Positions 1 through 9,005 of a stretch of DNA of 64,000 nt are shown here, in pieces. This stretch comes from Coriobacteriaceae bacterium. Lineage in GTDB: Bacteria; Actinomycetota; Coriobacteriia; Coriobacteriales; Coriobacteriaceae. Position numbers and translations under genes: made by a program. The notes under the pieces were generated by a model. The model was not told the DNA's origin, did not search any database, and saw only the letters and a list, made by a program, of their open reading frames with translations. Every line of letters begins with the position of its first letter. The stretch's first letter is position 1. The stretch spans positions 176,150 to 240,149 of the forward strand of contig JAUNDT010000002.1 of the NCBI GenBank assembly GCA_030525945.1, read 5' to 3'.

Positions 1-855
1 CTTGGAGGCAATGCTTCGCAAAGGGGCAATTGTTCCGGCCAAGATGCGATGCGCCGTACGCTCGGAGATATCGATGCCAAGTCGATGGACGATTCCGATG
101 AAATCAGACGCATCCGCGGCGCACGCGAGCCTGTCAACGATGGGAAGCTGGTCTTCCGAGTCAATAAAGAGCAACTGCGACACATCAACGCGCTTCGCCG
201 CATGTGCGAACAGAGTTGCGGCGATCTCCGTAGGGGTGCCGAGATACACGTCGCAGCCGTGAAGCTCCTCGCATGCAAATTCGCAGGCAGTACGGATGAT
301 GTTATGAGGGCCACGAGCACACACGAGCGCGCCGTCATCGTTTTTAGCGACCTGAGGCCACGTTGACTGATCAGCACGCTCCGAGAGGGTCGTGGTATCA
401 ACCACGATCTTGAAGGATGTACCCAGCCCCTCACCAGAGGCGACGACCTCTGAGAGCTGGGTATTCTGACGGATGGAGAAGAGAGCCATGCCTCGGCCAT
501 GAACACCCCATCGGTCCATCTTCATGGACTCGAGCTTAGAGGTGACGCGAGCATCAAAGATACGCTCGCGCATATCATCGGGAACGCCTGTTCCGTCATC
601 AAGGAAGAGGAGGGTGCGCAGACCCTCCTCTTTCATGGTCGCAACGTAGATATTTTGGGCACCGGCATCGCGAGCATTGCGAAGCATTTCGACAACAATG
701 TCCTCAACGTGCTGGATATCGTGCTTGGCCTGACGGCGCTCTGCCTCCGAAACGCGAAGGCGCACGAAACCGGCACCGAGGTTCTCCTCGACACGGAGAT
801 TGCCCTCTCCCGACATCGAGGCGATAAACGAGATCAGATCGTTGCCCTCAGCCAT
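1..855 (-). CDS. GHKL-type ATPase, MutL/histidine-kinase-like fold (3' end outside window)
   Basis: The first 285 residues are visible; the rest runs off the window start. A Bergerat ATP-binding fold can be read: N-box with E56 and N60 (EMLRNARDAG), G1 box DDGTGVP at 86-92, and a glycine-rich lid GVHGRGMALFS at 117-127 preceded by TSK. The TSK plus G-rich lid layout resembles MutL more than sensor kinases, and no sensor or DHp segment precedes the fold. It starts 9 bp after the rny stop codon, so it is probably cotranscribed with RNase Y. ATP binding is well supported. The cellular role is unknown. Confidence 0.75.
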   Translation of the reverse strand, partial: MAEGNDLISFIASMSGEGNLRVEENLGAGFVRLRVSEAERRQAKHDIQHVEDIVVEMLRNARDAGAQNIYVATMKEEGLRTLLFLDDGTGVPDDMRERIFDARVTSKLESMKMDRWGVHGRGMALFSIRQNTQLSEVVASGEGLGTSFKIVVDTTTLSERADQSTWPQVAKNDDGALVCARGPHNIIRTACEFACEELHGCDVYLGTPTEIAATLFAHAAKRVDVSQLLFIDSEDQLPIVDRLACAADASDFIGIVHRLGIDISERTAHRILAGTIAPLRSIASK

Positions 856-864
856 GGTTGCCCG

Positions 865-2421
865 CTATTTGGCGATATCGAATGCGCGGCTCTCGCGGAT
901 AACGACCACGCGAACCTGACCGGGATACTCCATCTCCTCCTCGATCTGCTGGGCGATGTTGTGCGCCAGCACGGTTGCCTCGGAGTCGGAGACCTTATCA
1001 GGCTGAACCATAACATGGACCTCGCGGCCGGCCTGCATAGCGTACGTGCGCTCAACGCCATCGTAGGAGTTTGCGATCTCCTCGAGCTTCTCAAGACGCT
1101 TGATGTAGTTCTCTGCAGACTCGCGGCGTGCGCCGGGACGAGAGGCGGAAATGGCATCGCCAGCCTGGACAAGCACATCCAGGACCGTGTTGGGATCGGT
1201 ATCGCCGTGATGGGCCTCAATGGCATGAACGATAGCGGGCTTTTCGCCATAGCGACGGGCGAGCTCTGCACCGATGACGGCGTGCGGGCCCTCGACCTCA
1301 TGGTCGATTGCCTTACCGAGGTCGTGAAGGAGGCCGGCGCGCTTGGCAGTCACGACATCGACGCCAAGTTCAGCGGCCATGATAGCGCAAAGGTCGGCGA
1401 CCTCAAGGCTGTGGCGCAGAACATTCTGGCCGAACGACGTGCGGTAACGGAGCGCACCGAGCGTGCGGACGATCTCGGGGTGAAGATCGTGAACGCCCGT
1501 ATCGAAGGCAGCCTGCTCGCCCGCCTCGCGAACGCGCTGGGAGACCAGGTCCTCAGCCTTGCGATACATCTCCTCGATACGCGCGGGGTGGATACGGCCG
1601 TCGGCAATGAGGTTCTCGAGCGCGACGCGAGCCGTCTCACGGCGAACGGGGTCGAAGCTGGAGAGAATCACGGTCTCAGGTGTATCGTCAATCACGAGAT
1701 TGACGCCGGAGATCTGCTCAAAGGTGCGGATGTTGCGGCCCTCGCGGCCGATGATGCGACCCTTCAGGTCATCGGAAGGGATGTGCACGGAGGTCACCGT
1801 GACCTCGGCGGTGTGATCGGACGCGCAGCGCTGAATAGCCAGGGAAATAATCTCCTGAGCGGTCTTATGGCACTCTGCCTTCACCTTCTGCTCGGACTCA
1901 CGGATGATCGAGGCCGCCTCATGAGTCACCTCGCCGCGAACCTTGTCAAGCAGCTCAGCATGGGCGTCCTCACGGGTGAGCTCGGAGATCCGCTCGAGCT
2001 CGCTGTTTTGACGTGCGTACAGCTCATCGAGCTCACGGGTGCGCTTGTCGAGCTGGCCCTGCTGGCTGGAAAGCTGGTGCTCGCGCTTATCAAGGGCGTC
2101 GTTGCGACGATCGAGAGACTCCTCGCGCTGAATTACACGGTTCTCGAGAACGCGGATCTCCTTCTTGCGCTGGGCCTCTTCGGCTTCGGCAGCCTGCTTG
2201 CTCTGAATAATCTGCTCCTTGGCCTCGAGCAGGGCTTCCTTTTTGAGGGTCTCAGCGGTTCGCTGCGCCTCGGCAACGACCTGCTCGGCCTGAGCCTGAG
2301 CGGACTGAACCTTGGATTCAGCCTCCTTGATGCTCCCGTTCTTGGCATTGCGCATCACCAGGGATGCGATACCTGCACCGAGAACGAGGCACACGACGCC
2401 AACGAGAATCTCGATAAGCAT
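865..2421 (-). CDS. rny: Ribonuclease Y
   Basis: Membrane-anchored endoribonuclease that starts mRNA decay in bacteria lacking RNase E. 518 residues, normal for the family. A single N-terminal membrane helix (about 4-23) is followed by a long charged coiled coil (about 30-185), a KH domain with GREG at 225-228, and an HD domain with the metal-binding HD at 366-367. The ATG at 2421 is chosen because AAAAGGAG lies just upstream; the open frame extends 35 codons further without a ribosome site. A strong promoter overlaps the recX stop, leaving a leader of about 160 nt. The GHKL ATPase follows after 9 bp. Confidence 0.96.
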   Translation of the reverse strand: MLIEILVGVVCLVLGAGIASLVMRNAKNGSIKEAESKVQSAQAQAEQVVAEAQRTAETLKKEALLEAKEQIIQSKQAAEAEEAQRKKEIRVLENRVIQREESLDRRNDALDKREHQLSSQQGQLDKRTRELDELYARQNSELERISELTREDAHAELLDKVRGEVTHEAASIIRESEQKVKAECHKTAQEIISLAIQRCASDHTAEVTVTSVHIPSDDLKGRIIGREGRNIRTFEQISGVNLVIDDTPETVILSSFDPVRRETARVALENLIADGRIHPARIEEMYRKAEDLVSQRVREAGEQAAFDTGVHDLHPEIVRTLGALRYRTSFGQNVLRHSLEVADLCAIMAAELGVDVVTAKRAGLLHDLGKAIDHEVEGPHAVIGAELARRYGEKPAIVHAIEAHHGDTDPNTVLDVLVQAGDAISASRPGARRESAENYIKRLEKLEEIANSYDGVERTYAMQAGREVHVMVQPDKVSDSEATVLAHNIAQQIEEEMEYPGQVRVVVIRESRAFDIAK

Positions 2422-2590
2422 GTGGTACTCCTTTTGGTGAACTAAGCATAAGAAACGTATGCCCACGGATGCAGGCACACGGGCATTTGCACGGTATGGT
2501 CCACCGAAGAGGGTATGAAATCGCACCGATAGAAAATATCGTCAATCTCATCCAAGCCGGATGAGCGCATAACAAACAAATGACATGTCT

Positions 2591-2619
2591 ATCCTACGGT
2601 GTAGCAAGGGTTTTGTCAA
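2591..2619 (-). promoter_or_regulatory. Sigma-A-type promoter for rny
   Basis: On the minus strand TTGACA (2614-2619) and TAGGAT (2591-2596) are separated by exactly 17 bp. The -35 box overlaps the recX stop codon (2616-2618). The predicted transcript starts near 2584 and carries about 160 nt of leader. That leader includes a 7-bp hairpin at 2549-2567 (CTCATCC/GGATGAG). I saw no gene in 2422-2615. Confidence 0.7.
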
Positions 2620-3296
2620 AAATCCTCATCCATGTCGTCATTGATCCGATCACGAGCGGCACGAGCGGCCACTGAGTAGGAGAATCCTTTTGACATGAGA
2701 TGTCGCACGAGCTTATCGAACGCGCGGCCATCCGGGATGGACTTCCTGCTCAAAAGCTCCCGCGCCCGCTCGAGATCATCATCCTCATCAAAATACTCAT
2801 CAGGGTATCCAGGCAGCTGAGACGTCTCAACGCCGCGGCGTTTCAACTCCAGTTCAATTTTCCGTCTCCCCCATCCTCGGCGCTTGCGCTCATCAATGAA
2901 ATACGATGCAAAGCGCTCATCGTTGAGGAACTTGAGGTCTACGGCGCGAGAGAGCGTCGGATCGACTTCCTCGATGCGAAAGCCGTAATCAAGCAGCTTG
3001 GATCGAGCTTCACCGATGGCATAGTCTCGTCGAGAGAGCATTTCGGTAAGCAGATTGAAGCAAACGCGAGCTTCGATCGCATGAATCGCGTCAAACGCCT
3101 CTTCCTCAGGGAGCGGCAAGGGCAAGCCTTCATTCATGAGCACACGCCCCACACGGACGGGCACGACGATCTCGCGCACAGCGCCGTTGTCGATGTGGCA
3201 AGCAACGTGAGCTATGGGCTTTTTAGCAGAAAAGGAGCTTGAGGCGCGCCCCTTATCGGGTAGATGCACCTCAAGCTCGGTCATAGACAAGGACAT
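2616..3296 (-). CDS. recX: Regulatory protein RecX
   Basis: Modulator that binds RecA filaments and limits recombinase activity. 226 residues: a non-conserved N-terminal extension of about 75 residues, then the three-helix RecX repeats, with the typical segment FLNDERFASYFIDERKRRG and a glycine/arginine turn. Its ATG overlaps the recA TAA by one base (TAATG), so translation is probably coupled to recA and the pair shares the SOS-regulated promoter. An acidic tail (DDMDEDF) ends the protein. Confidence 0.93.
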   Translation of the reverse strand: MSLSMTELEVHLPDKGRASSSFSAKKPIAHVACHIDNGAVREIVVPVRVGRVLMNEGLPLPLPEEEAFDAIHAIEARVCFNLLTEMLSRRDYAIGEARSKLLDYGFRIEEVDPTLSRAVDLKFLNDERFASYFIDERKRRGWGRRKIELELKRRGVETSQLPGYPDEYFDEDDDLERARELLSRKSIPDGRAFDKLVRHLMSKGFSYSVAARAARDRINDDMDEDF

Positions 3297-4408
3297 TACA
3301 GGCTGCTGGCAGAAGGCTCGTCAGCAGGCGCGTCGGCAAGCTCAACGATTTCACCGACGGGCTCATCCTCGAGCTCCAGACCACAGGCCACGCGGACCTT
3401 ATGGTCAATTTCGGCCATAAGCGCGGGATTCTTACGCAACGTGTCCTTTGCCGCCTCGCGGCCCTGCCCCAGACGTTCGCCATCGTAGGTGTACCAGGCA
3501 CCGGATTTCGTAGCGATCTCGTATTCGACGGCCATATCGAGAACAGAACCCTCTTTTGAGATGCCCGTGCCATACATGATGTCGAACTCGGCAGTTTTGA
3601 ACGGAGCAGCGACCTTGTTCTTAACAACTTTGGCACGCACACGGTTGCCAATGATTTCATCCTTATTCTTAATACTCTCGGTGCGACGGATGTCAATGCG
3701 AACGGAGGAGAAGAACTTCAGTGCGCGACCGCCCGTCGTCGTCTCGGGGTTGCCGAACATCACGCCGATCTTCTCACGCAGCTGGTTAATAAAGATGCAG
3801 GTGGTATTAGATTTAGAAAGTGAGCCGGCGAGCTTTCGAAGCGCCTGGCTCATAAGGCGTGCCTGCAAGCCCACCGTCGTATCGCCGATTTCACCCTCAA
3901 TCTCCGCGCGGGGAACAAGAGCGGCAACCGAGTCGATAACGACAACATCGATGGCGCCCGAGCGAACGAGCATGTCGCAAATCTCCAACGCCTGCTCACC
4001 GGTATCGGGCTGTGAAATGAGGACCTCGTCGATGTCGACGCCAATGCGGGCCGCATACGTTGGGTCGAGCGCATGCTCGGCATCGATAAACGCCGCGACA
4101 CCACCCATGGCCTGAGCCTCAGCCAAAATCTCAAGAGAGAGCGTCGTTTTACCCGAAGACTCCGGACCGTAGATTTCGATGATGCGGCCACGCGGGACGC
4201 CACCGATGCCCAAAGCGGCATCGAGTGACAGCGCACCCGTTGGAATAGCCTCAACTTCAAGCTCAGGGCCGCCGTCGCCAAAGCGCATGATGGCACCCTT
4301 GCCAAACTTCTTATCGATCTCCGCCTTAGTGGCTTCGATCATCTTGTCGCGCTCGGCGCCCGTCGTGCGCTCATGGATGACGCGAGCGGGTCCAGAATTC
4401 TTTGCCAT
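3296..4408 (-). CDS. recA: Recombinase RecA
   Basis: ATP-dependent strand-exchange protein and coprotease for LexA. 370 residues. Walker [10 protein letters not shown] at 81-89, Walker B (VVVIDS), the conserved [11 protein letters not shown] loop and the acidic C-terminal tail are all visible. The start has GAGGAGG a few bases upstream. Transcribed from an SOS-type promoter, with recX downstream overlapping by one base. Confidence 0.98.
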   Translation of the reverse strand: MAKNSGPARVIHERTTGAERDKMIEATKAEIDKKFGKGAIMRFGDGGPELEVEAIPTGALSLDAALGIGGVPRGRIIEIYGPESSGKTTLSLEILAEAQAMGGVAAFIDAEHALDPTYAARIGVDIDEVLISQPDTGEQALEICDMLVRSGAIDVVVIDSVAALVPRAEIEGEIGDTTVGLQARLMSQALRKLAGSLSKSNTTCIFINQLREKIGVMFGNPETTTGGRALKFFSSVRIDIRRTESIKNKDEIIGNRVRAKVVKNKVAAPFKTAEFDIMYGTGISKEGSVLDMAVEYEIATKSGAWYTYDGERLGQGREAAKDTLRKNPALMAEIDHKVRVACGLELEDEPVGEIVELADAPADEPSASSL

Positions 4409-4435
4409 GCTTCCTCCTCAACGTAAGCCTCAATA

Positions 4436-4464
4436 ATAGTATGCGAACGGTTGTTCGTGGTCAA
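4436..4464 (-). promoter_or_regulatory. recA promoter with LexA (SOS) box in the spacer
   Basis: Minus strand -35 TTGACC (4459-4464) and -10 TACTAT (4436-4441) are 17 bp apart. Inside the spacer is a perfect CGAAC-N4-GTTCG palindrome (4444-4457), the Gram-positive LexA/DinR operator form. LexA bound there would block RNA polymerase directly. The rest of the 4409-4630 gap up to cinA shows no gene. Confidence 0.85.
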
Positions 4465-4630
4465 GGCTGTTGAGACAATTGTAGGAAGAGCATTACATGG
4501 GTTCTCGCGCATGCTCTGAACAGAATCTGCCACGAAATACGGGCTCAACTGACACTCGCAGGTCAAACGGCTACGGCAGAGCGAGGAAACAACACGGACG
4601 CATGTCAGACGCATTCAACTTTTAGAAAAG

Positions 4631-5104
4631 CTACAAAAGTCGAACGCGCTCCAAAAGACGATTGGCTGCAAACTCGCACGCTTGGCGACGTACATCGTTC
4701 CTCGAGCCCGCAAAGGAGCACCGGTGCACGAATACTCCCCCGTCGTCGCAGGTCGCAATATACACGGTGCCAGCGGGATCGGCTTCGGTGCCTCCGCCAG
4801 GACCCGCGTAGCCGGTAGCGCTTACGGACATCGTGGCGCAAAACAGCTCGCGCGACCGATCGGCCATTTCTCGTGCCGTCTGCTCGCTCACAGCTGTATA
4901 GGCGGCAAGTGTCTCGGCCTTAACGCCAAGCACGTCACGCTTGATTTCATCGCAATAGGTCACCGCGCCGCCGCGCAAGACGCTGCTCGCTCCGGGAATG
5001 TCGGCAAGGCTTGCGGCAATTAGTCCCGCAGTGCAGGACTCAGCCGTGCAAATTGTGATGCCTCGTGCAGCGGCCTCGCGAACCAGGACCTCAAAGGGAT
5101 TCAT
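4631..5104 (-). CDS. cinA: CinA C-terminal family nicotinamide-nucleotide amidohydrolase
   Basis: Stand-alone C-terminal CinA domain (PncC type), 157 residues, which deamidates nicotinamide mononucleotide to nicotinate mononucleotide in pyridine nucleotide recycling. Signature segments are TAESCTAGLIAASLADIPGA near the N-terminus, GGAVTYCDEIKRDVLGV and SATGYAGPGGG. The N-terminal molybdopterin-like domain of full CinA is absent. It lies 5 bp downstream of pgsA, in the same order (pgsA-cinA-recA) found in many Gram-positives. Confidence 0.92.
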   Translation of the reverse strand: MNPFEVLVREAAARGITICTAESCTAGLIAASLADIPGASSVLRGGAVTYCDEIKRDVLGVKAETLAAYTAVSEQTAREMADRSRELFCATMSVSATGYAGPGGGTEADPAGTVYIATCDDGGVFVHRCSFAGSRNDVRRQACEFAANRLLERVRLL

Positions 5105-5109
5105 GGAAC

Positions 5110-5754
5110 CTAGACCCTAAAAATCACGTGACGGGCGTTCCAGAAATACTGCAAGCCGGAAATCACCGTGAGGACGACCGCTGTAACCATCGTGGCCCAG
5201 GAGATGGTATGCAAAAGCCCCAGGGGTCCGAAGGACGGATCGCATGCGGCAACGGCAATGGTGAGCAGGTAAGAGCACAGAGACACCATCGTGACGGCGG
5301 TCTTCGCCTTACCGAGCTTGTCGGCGGCGATGACCTCGCCGTTAGCGCTGGCGACCATACGCAGGGCGCTCACCAGGAACTCACGAAGCAGGATGATAAA
5401 GACGAACCAAACGTTCACCAGTCCGTGCTCGAGCAGGATGAGGAGAGCCGAGAACACGAGGAGCTTGTCGGCGATTGGGTCGAGGAACTTGCCGAAATCA
5501 GTCACCTCGCCCCTCTTGCGCGCAAGGTCGCCGTCCACCTTGTCGGTGGCGCTCAGCACAACATAGAGCACGAAGGCGATCGAGGCCCACACGCCCGCGG
5601 ACATGCCCGCAACGAGATCCCCCGCGGACAGGGCGGCAAACGACACCTCACTCGCAATCATAAACAGCGGAATGAAAACAATACGGACGCACGTGATAAC
5701 GTTCGCCGGCGTCCAGATACTGGTGATCTCCTCGCCCTTGGCGTTGACAGCCAT
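5110..5754 (-). CDS. pgsA: CDP-diacylglycerol--glycerol-3-phosphate 3-phosphatidyltransferase
   Basis: Membrane enzyme making phosphatidylglycerol phosphate from CDP-diacylglycerol and glycerol-3-phosphate. 214 residues with several hydrophobic helices. The CDP-alcohol phosphatidyltransferase signature D-G-x2-A-R-x8-G-x3-D-x3-D is intact (DGDLARKRG, then GKFLDPIAD). It sits 3 bp after rimO and just before cinA, in one minus-strand unit. Confidence 0.94.
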   Translation of the reverse strand: MAVNAKGEEITSIWTPANVITCVRIVFIPLFMIASEVSFAALSAGDLVAGMSAGVWASIAFVLYVVLSATDKVDGDLARKRGEVTDFGKFLDPIADKLLVFSALLILLEHGLVNVWFVFIILLREFLVSALRMVASANGEVIAADKLGKAKTAVTMVSLCSYLLTIAVAACDPSFGPLGLLHTISWATMVTAVVLTVISGLQYFWNARHVIFRV

Positions 5755-5757
5755 AAT

Positions 5758-7095
5758 CTACTCCTTAACAACTTCACCGATGAGCTCATAGCAGAAGCTG
5801 TCGGTGAAACGGACCTTGAGAATGTCTCCCACACGAGCCTCGGAAACATCAAGATGGACGGCACCGTCGGAGTCGGGAGCCTGGAACCAAGCGTGGCCGA
5901 TGAGCTCGGCGCCCTCATTACTCTCTTCGATTCCGTCAACGATGACCTCCGCGACTTCGCCTACATGCGCGGCCGTTGCGGCAAAACCGAGCGACTCGGC
6001 AAGATCCATAGCCGCCTGGGTGCGCTCGAGCTTGATGTCCTCGTCTACCTGACCGTCCATCTTGGCAGCGCGGGTGCCGTCCTCCTGGGAATAGGGGAAC
6101 ACGCTGGTATAGTCGAAGCCCTGCTCATCCATAAAGGCGAGCATCTCGGCTGCCTCCTCATCGGTTTCGGACGGGAAGCCCACGAGGCTTGTCGTGCGGA
6201 TGACCATATTCGGGATCTCCGACCTGAGCTTGGCGAACAGCTCACGGAGTTCCTCTGTTGAACCGCTGCGGTGCATGGCCTTGAGAACGCGGGCATTGCA
6301 GTGCTGAACGGGAATATCGATATAGGGAAGCACCTCAGGCGTGTCGCGAATGACGGCGATGAGCTCATCAGTCATACCCTCGGGCTGCAGGTAGAGCACG
6401 CGAACCCACACATGCTCGGGGCGCACTGCCTCCGCAACGGCCGAGATTAGCTCCGCAAGGTTTCGAGGACCTGCGACTTCGCCCTTAAAGTCGGTGCCCC
6501 AAATGCCGGTATCCTGGCCAATGAGCACGATCTCTCGAACGCCGCCGGCCACCAAGTCGCGAACCTCGGCGAGGATGCTTTCGGCGGAACGCGAATGGTA
6601 GCGGCCACGAATGTAGGGGATCGCGCAGAAACTGCAATACCTATCGCATCCGTCGGAGATCTTCACATAGGCGACAGCACTTTCGACCGTGCGCTTAACC
6701 GTGGGGATGAACGGAAGAACCTCACGCTCAACACCGAGCACCTCATCGATGACCGCGACGATGCCGTCCTCCTGGTCGGCGCGGACGAATGCCGCGACCT
6801 CGGGGAGCTCCGCGGGAAGTTCGTCGCCGTAACGCGAGGGAACGCATCCGCACATGACGATCGGAGCCTGGCGGACACCATCCGCCACCTCCTCAGCCAA
6901 CTGCAGCGTGGTTTCGATGCTCTCGGACGTCGCCGAGGCGAGGAATGAGCAGGTATTGATAATGACGGCGTCGGCGTCTTCGGCGGAGTCGACCTCGCCG
7001 TAGCCCGCGGCGTTCAGAAGCGAACGCATGCGGTCGGTATCGACCTCATTTTTTGCACAGCCGAGCGTAATGTAAAGAATCGAGGCGTGAGCCAT
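5758..7095 (-). CDS. rimO: Ribosomal protein uS12 (Asp) methylthiotransferase RimO
   Basis: Radical SAM enzyme that beta-methylthiolates an Asp of ribosomal protein S12. 445 residues. The N-terminal UPF0004 cluster cysteines are C13 (LGCAKNEVD), C49 (INTCSF) and C84 (GCVPSRYG). The radical SAM CxxxCxxC is C150/C154/C157 (CDRYCSFCAIP). The LGCAKNEVD opening and the C-terminal TRAM domain favour RimO over the tRNA enzyme MiaB. yajQ lies 8 bp upstream. Confidence 0.95.
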   Translation of the reverse strand: MAHASILYITLGCAKNEVDTDRMRSLLNAAGYGEVDSAEDADAVIINTCSFLASATSESIETTLQLAEEVADGVRQAPIVMCGCVPSRYGDELPAELPEVAAFVRADQEDGIVAVIDEVLGVEREVLPFIPTVKRTVESAVAYVKISDGCDRYCSFCAIPYIRGRYHSRSAESILAEVRDLVAGGVREIVLIGQDTGIWGTDFKGEVAGPRNLAELISAVAEAVRPEHVWVRVLYLQPEGMTDELIAVIRDTPEVLPYIDIPVQHCNARVLKAMHRSGSTEELRELFAKLRSEIPNMVIRTTSLVGFPSETDEEAAEMLAFMDEQGFDYTSVFPYSQEDGTRAAKMDGQVDEDIKLERTQAAMDLAESLGFAATAAHVGEVAEVIVDGIEESNEGAELIGHAWFQAPDSDGAVHLDVSEARVGDILKVRFTDSFCYELIGEVVKE

Positions 7096-7103
7096 GGGTG
7101 TTC

Positions 7104-7601
7104 CTATCGGTAGTTCGTGAACTGCAGAGGCTGACCGTAATCCTGATCGCGCAGGAAGCCGATGACCTGCTGAAGAGCATCTTTGGAGGGGCTCGTCACG
7201 CGAAGCTTATCGGATTCGATGGTGACCTTGACCTTGAGCTTCTGGTCTTTGATGTCCTTGTTGATCTTCTTGGCAGTTGCCTGGTCAATGCCCTCGACAA
7301 TGTGGCCGAGCACGCGAACGGTGCCGCCGGAAGCCGCCTGAGGGTCATCCCACTTCACGGTCTTGATATCAACGCCACGCTTAATCAACTTGCCGGAGAG
7401 AACATCGATGATTTGACGAGCGACGAAATCGGCCGGCGCATTGAGGGTGAAGAGCTTGTCCGCCTTGGAAAGCTCGATGGTTGCACCGGAATCCTTGAGG
7501 TCGTAGCGCTGAGAAAGCTCACGCGAAGTCTGCTGGAAGGCGTTATCCACCTCCTGCATGTTGACTTCGGATACAACGTCAAAACTTGAATCTTTAGCCA
7601 T
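7104..7601 (-). CDS. yajQ: YajQ family nucleotide-binding protein
   Basis: 165-residue YajQ/DUF520 protein. The family binds nucleotides, and cyclic di-GMP binding is reported for some members. The whole family length is present, starting MAKDSSFDVVSEVNMQEVDN, with the late segment KKINKDIKDQKLKVKVTIE. The biochemical role in this lineage is unknown. GAAAGGAG precedes the ATG. It lies between the rodZ-like gene and rimO. Confidence 0.93.
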   Translation of the reverse strand: MAKDSSFDVVSEVNMQEVDNAFQQTSRELSQRYDLKDSGATIELSKADKLFTLNAPADFVARQIIDVLSGKLIKRGVDIKTVKWDDPQAASGGTVRVLGHIVEGIDQATAKKINKDIKDQKLKVKVTIESDKLRVTSPSKDALQQVIGFLRDQDYGQPLQFTNYR

Positions 7602-7616
7602 GATGGGCTCCTTTCG

Positions 7617-9005
7617 TTACTGAGTCACAGGGGTAGAGCCTGCATCGGGCTCATCTACTTGAGGGTCGGGGATGGGCAGGCCGGCTTTTTCGGCCTCTTC
7701 GGCAGTCATGTCGGGCGTACCGTCTCCATCGCTGTCAACGACTTTGGTATCGTCCTCTTCCTTTTTGGGAGCGAAGATGGACACCTTGGCTACGCCGGAA
7801 ACACGCGTATCGTAGCTGACCTTCTCACCGTTCTTGGTGATTTGGACATCGGCGGGTTTGTTGGTGGTGATGTCAATCTGGCGCTCGACGGTAAACTCCT
7901 GCTTGAAGGGGCCAAGCACCTCCTTGCCGATCACCGACTTGCCATCGAGCTTGACCTCAAGCCATGCCACCGCGCCCTTCTCCTTCACCGAGACAACGAC
8001 GACCGTCTTTTCGGGCACCTTGTCTTTTTCCTTGTCCTTTTCGTCTTTGTCCTTTTCACCCTCGGAGTCATCCGCTGAAGACTCGTCTTCAGCTTCCGAG
8101 TCGTCGTCAGCGGACTTTTCATCGCTCTTCTTGTCGACCTCGGCGGCAGCGGGCTTGGAATTGTCCGCCGGCTGCTCGGCGGGCATGCAGCCGCGCAAGG
8201 CAAAGAAGCCGAGAACGATTACCAGTAGCGCGAGGAAGGCAATAAGGGCAAGGAGCACTTTTGGATCAAACGGAGACATCGGGGCGTTCGAAGACGCGCT
8301 CCCGCGACGCGGTGCCTGGTTGGACCTATCGCGATTGCGGGGATCTCGATACTCCTGGCGGCGACCCTGGGGATCTCGAGAGACCGGTCGCTGGCGGCGA
8401 GAGCCGTCTGCCGGACGTCGCCCGTAGGACGGATCACGACGTTCGGAGGGGTTCTGGGACCGCCGTTGCCCCCGAGCTCCGGCATTGCCGCCGCGGCCGC
8501 CTGAACGCGAACGCAGCGATGCGTCGTACCCCTCATTCGAGCGACCATTTGCCACCGCCGCAGTCCTCACCCGGTCCGAAGGCCGCGGCTCATAATAGGA
8601 TGATCCCTCGGAAACGTAGCCCGCCTGCTGCGGCCTTTGGGCAAAGCGCGAGACAGGAACGTTGTTCACAAGGTAGTAGCGGCCCGAGGCATTGGAGCTT
8701 CTCGGAAGGGCATCGGCAGCCGCATCCTGGAAGCGCCCCACGCGTCCACCCTCACTGGAATTCTGAAACTCATCAGACGCCTTGAAATAGGCTTCAACCA
8801 TCATGCGCGAGTCAAGCCCCAGGAACTTCGCGTAGCTGGAGATGATTCCCTGCGCGTATCCACGAGGCGGCATTGCCTGAAAATTCTCGGTCTCGATATA
8901 TTCGATAATCTGAGGGCGAATTTTAATGGCGCTTGCGACCTGTGAGAGGGAAAGTCCCATCTGGCGCCGCCGCTCGAGCATAATATCGCCAAAATGCTGC
9001 GTCAT
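7617..9005 (-). CDS. RodZ-like helix-turn-helix membrane protein
   Basis: 462 residues. An N-terminal HTH of the RodZ type (about 10-75, with LSLSQVASAIKIRPQIIEYIE) is followed by an Arg/Gly/Ser-rich cytoplasmic linker (about 100-245). One membrane helix comes next (about 255-278), then a very acidic Lys/Glu/Asp-rich spacer and a C-terminal beta-domain resembling DUF4115. In other bacteria RodZ links MreB to the cell-wall machinery. The rod-shape genes mreBCD are also in this window, but 20 kb away. It follows ftsK directly. Confidence 0.85.
   Translation of the reverse strand: MTQHFGDIMLERRRQMGLSLSQVASAIKIRPQIIEYIETENFQAMPPRGYAQGIISSYAKFLGLDSRMMVEAYFKASDEFQNSSEGGRVGRFQDAAADALPRSSNASGRYYLVNNVPVSRFAQRPQQAGYVSEGSSYYEPRPSDRVRTAAVANGRSNEGYDASLRSRSGGRGGNAGARGQRRSQNPSERRDPSYGRRPADGSRRQRPVSRDPQGRRQEYRDPRNRDRSNQAPRRGSASSNAPMSPFDPKVLLALIAFLALLVIVLGFFALRGCMPAEQPADNSKPAAAEVDKKSDEKSADDDSEAEDESSADDSEGEKDKDEKDKEKDKVPEKTVVVVSVKEKGAVAWLEVKLDGKSVIGKEVLGPFKQEFTVERQIDITTNKPADVQITKNGEKVSYDTRVSGVAKVSIFAPKKEEDDTKVVDSDGDGTPDMTAEEAEKAGLPIPDPQVDEPDAGSTPVTQ

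Noticed and set aside
499..2445. 648-codon open frame on the plus strand opposite rny
   Set aside because: It is the antisense of a GC-rich coding gene with full RNase Y domains on the minus strand, has no ribosome site and no recognisable fold.
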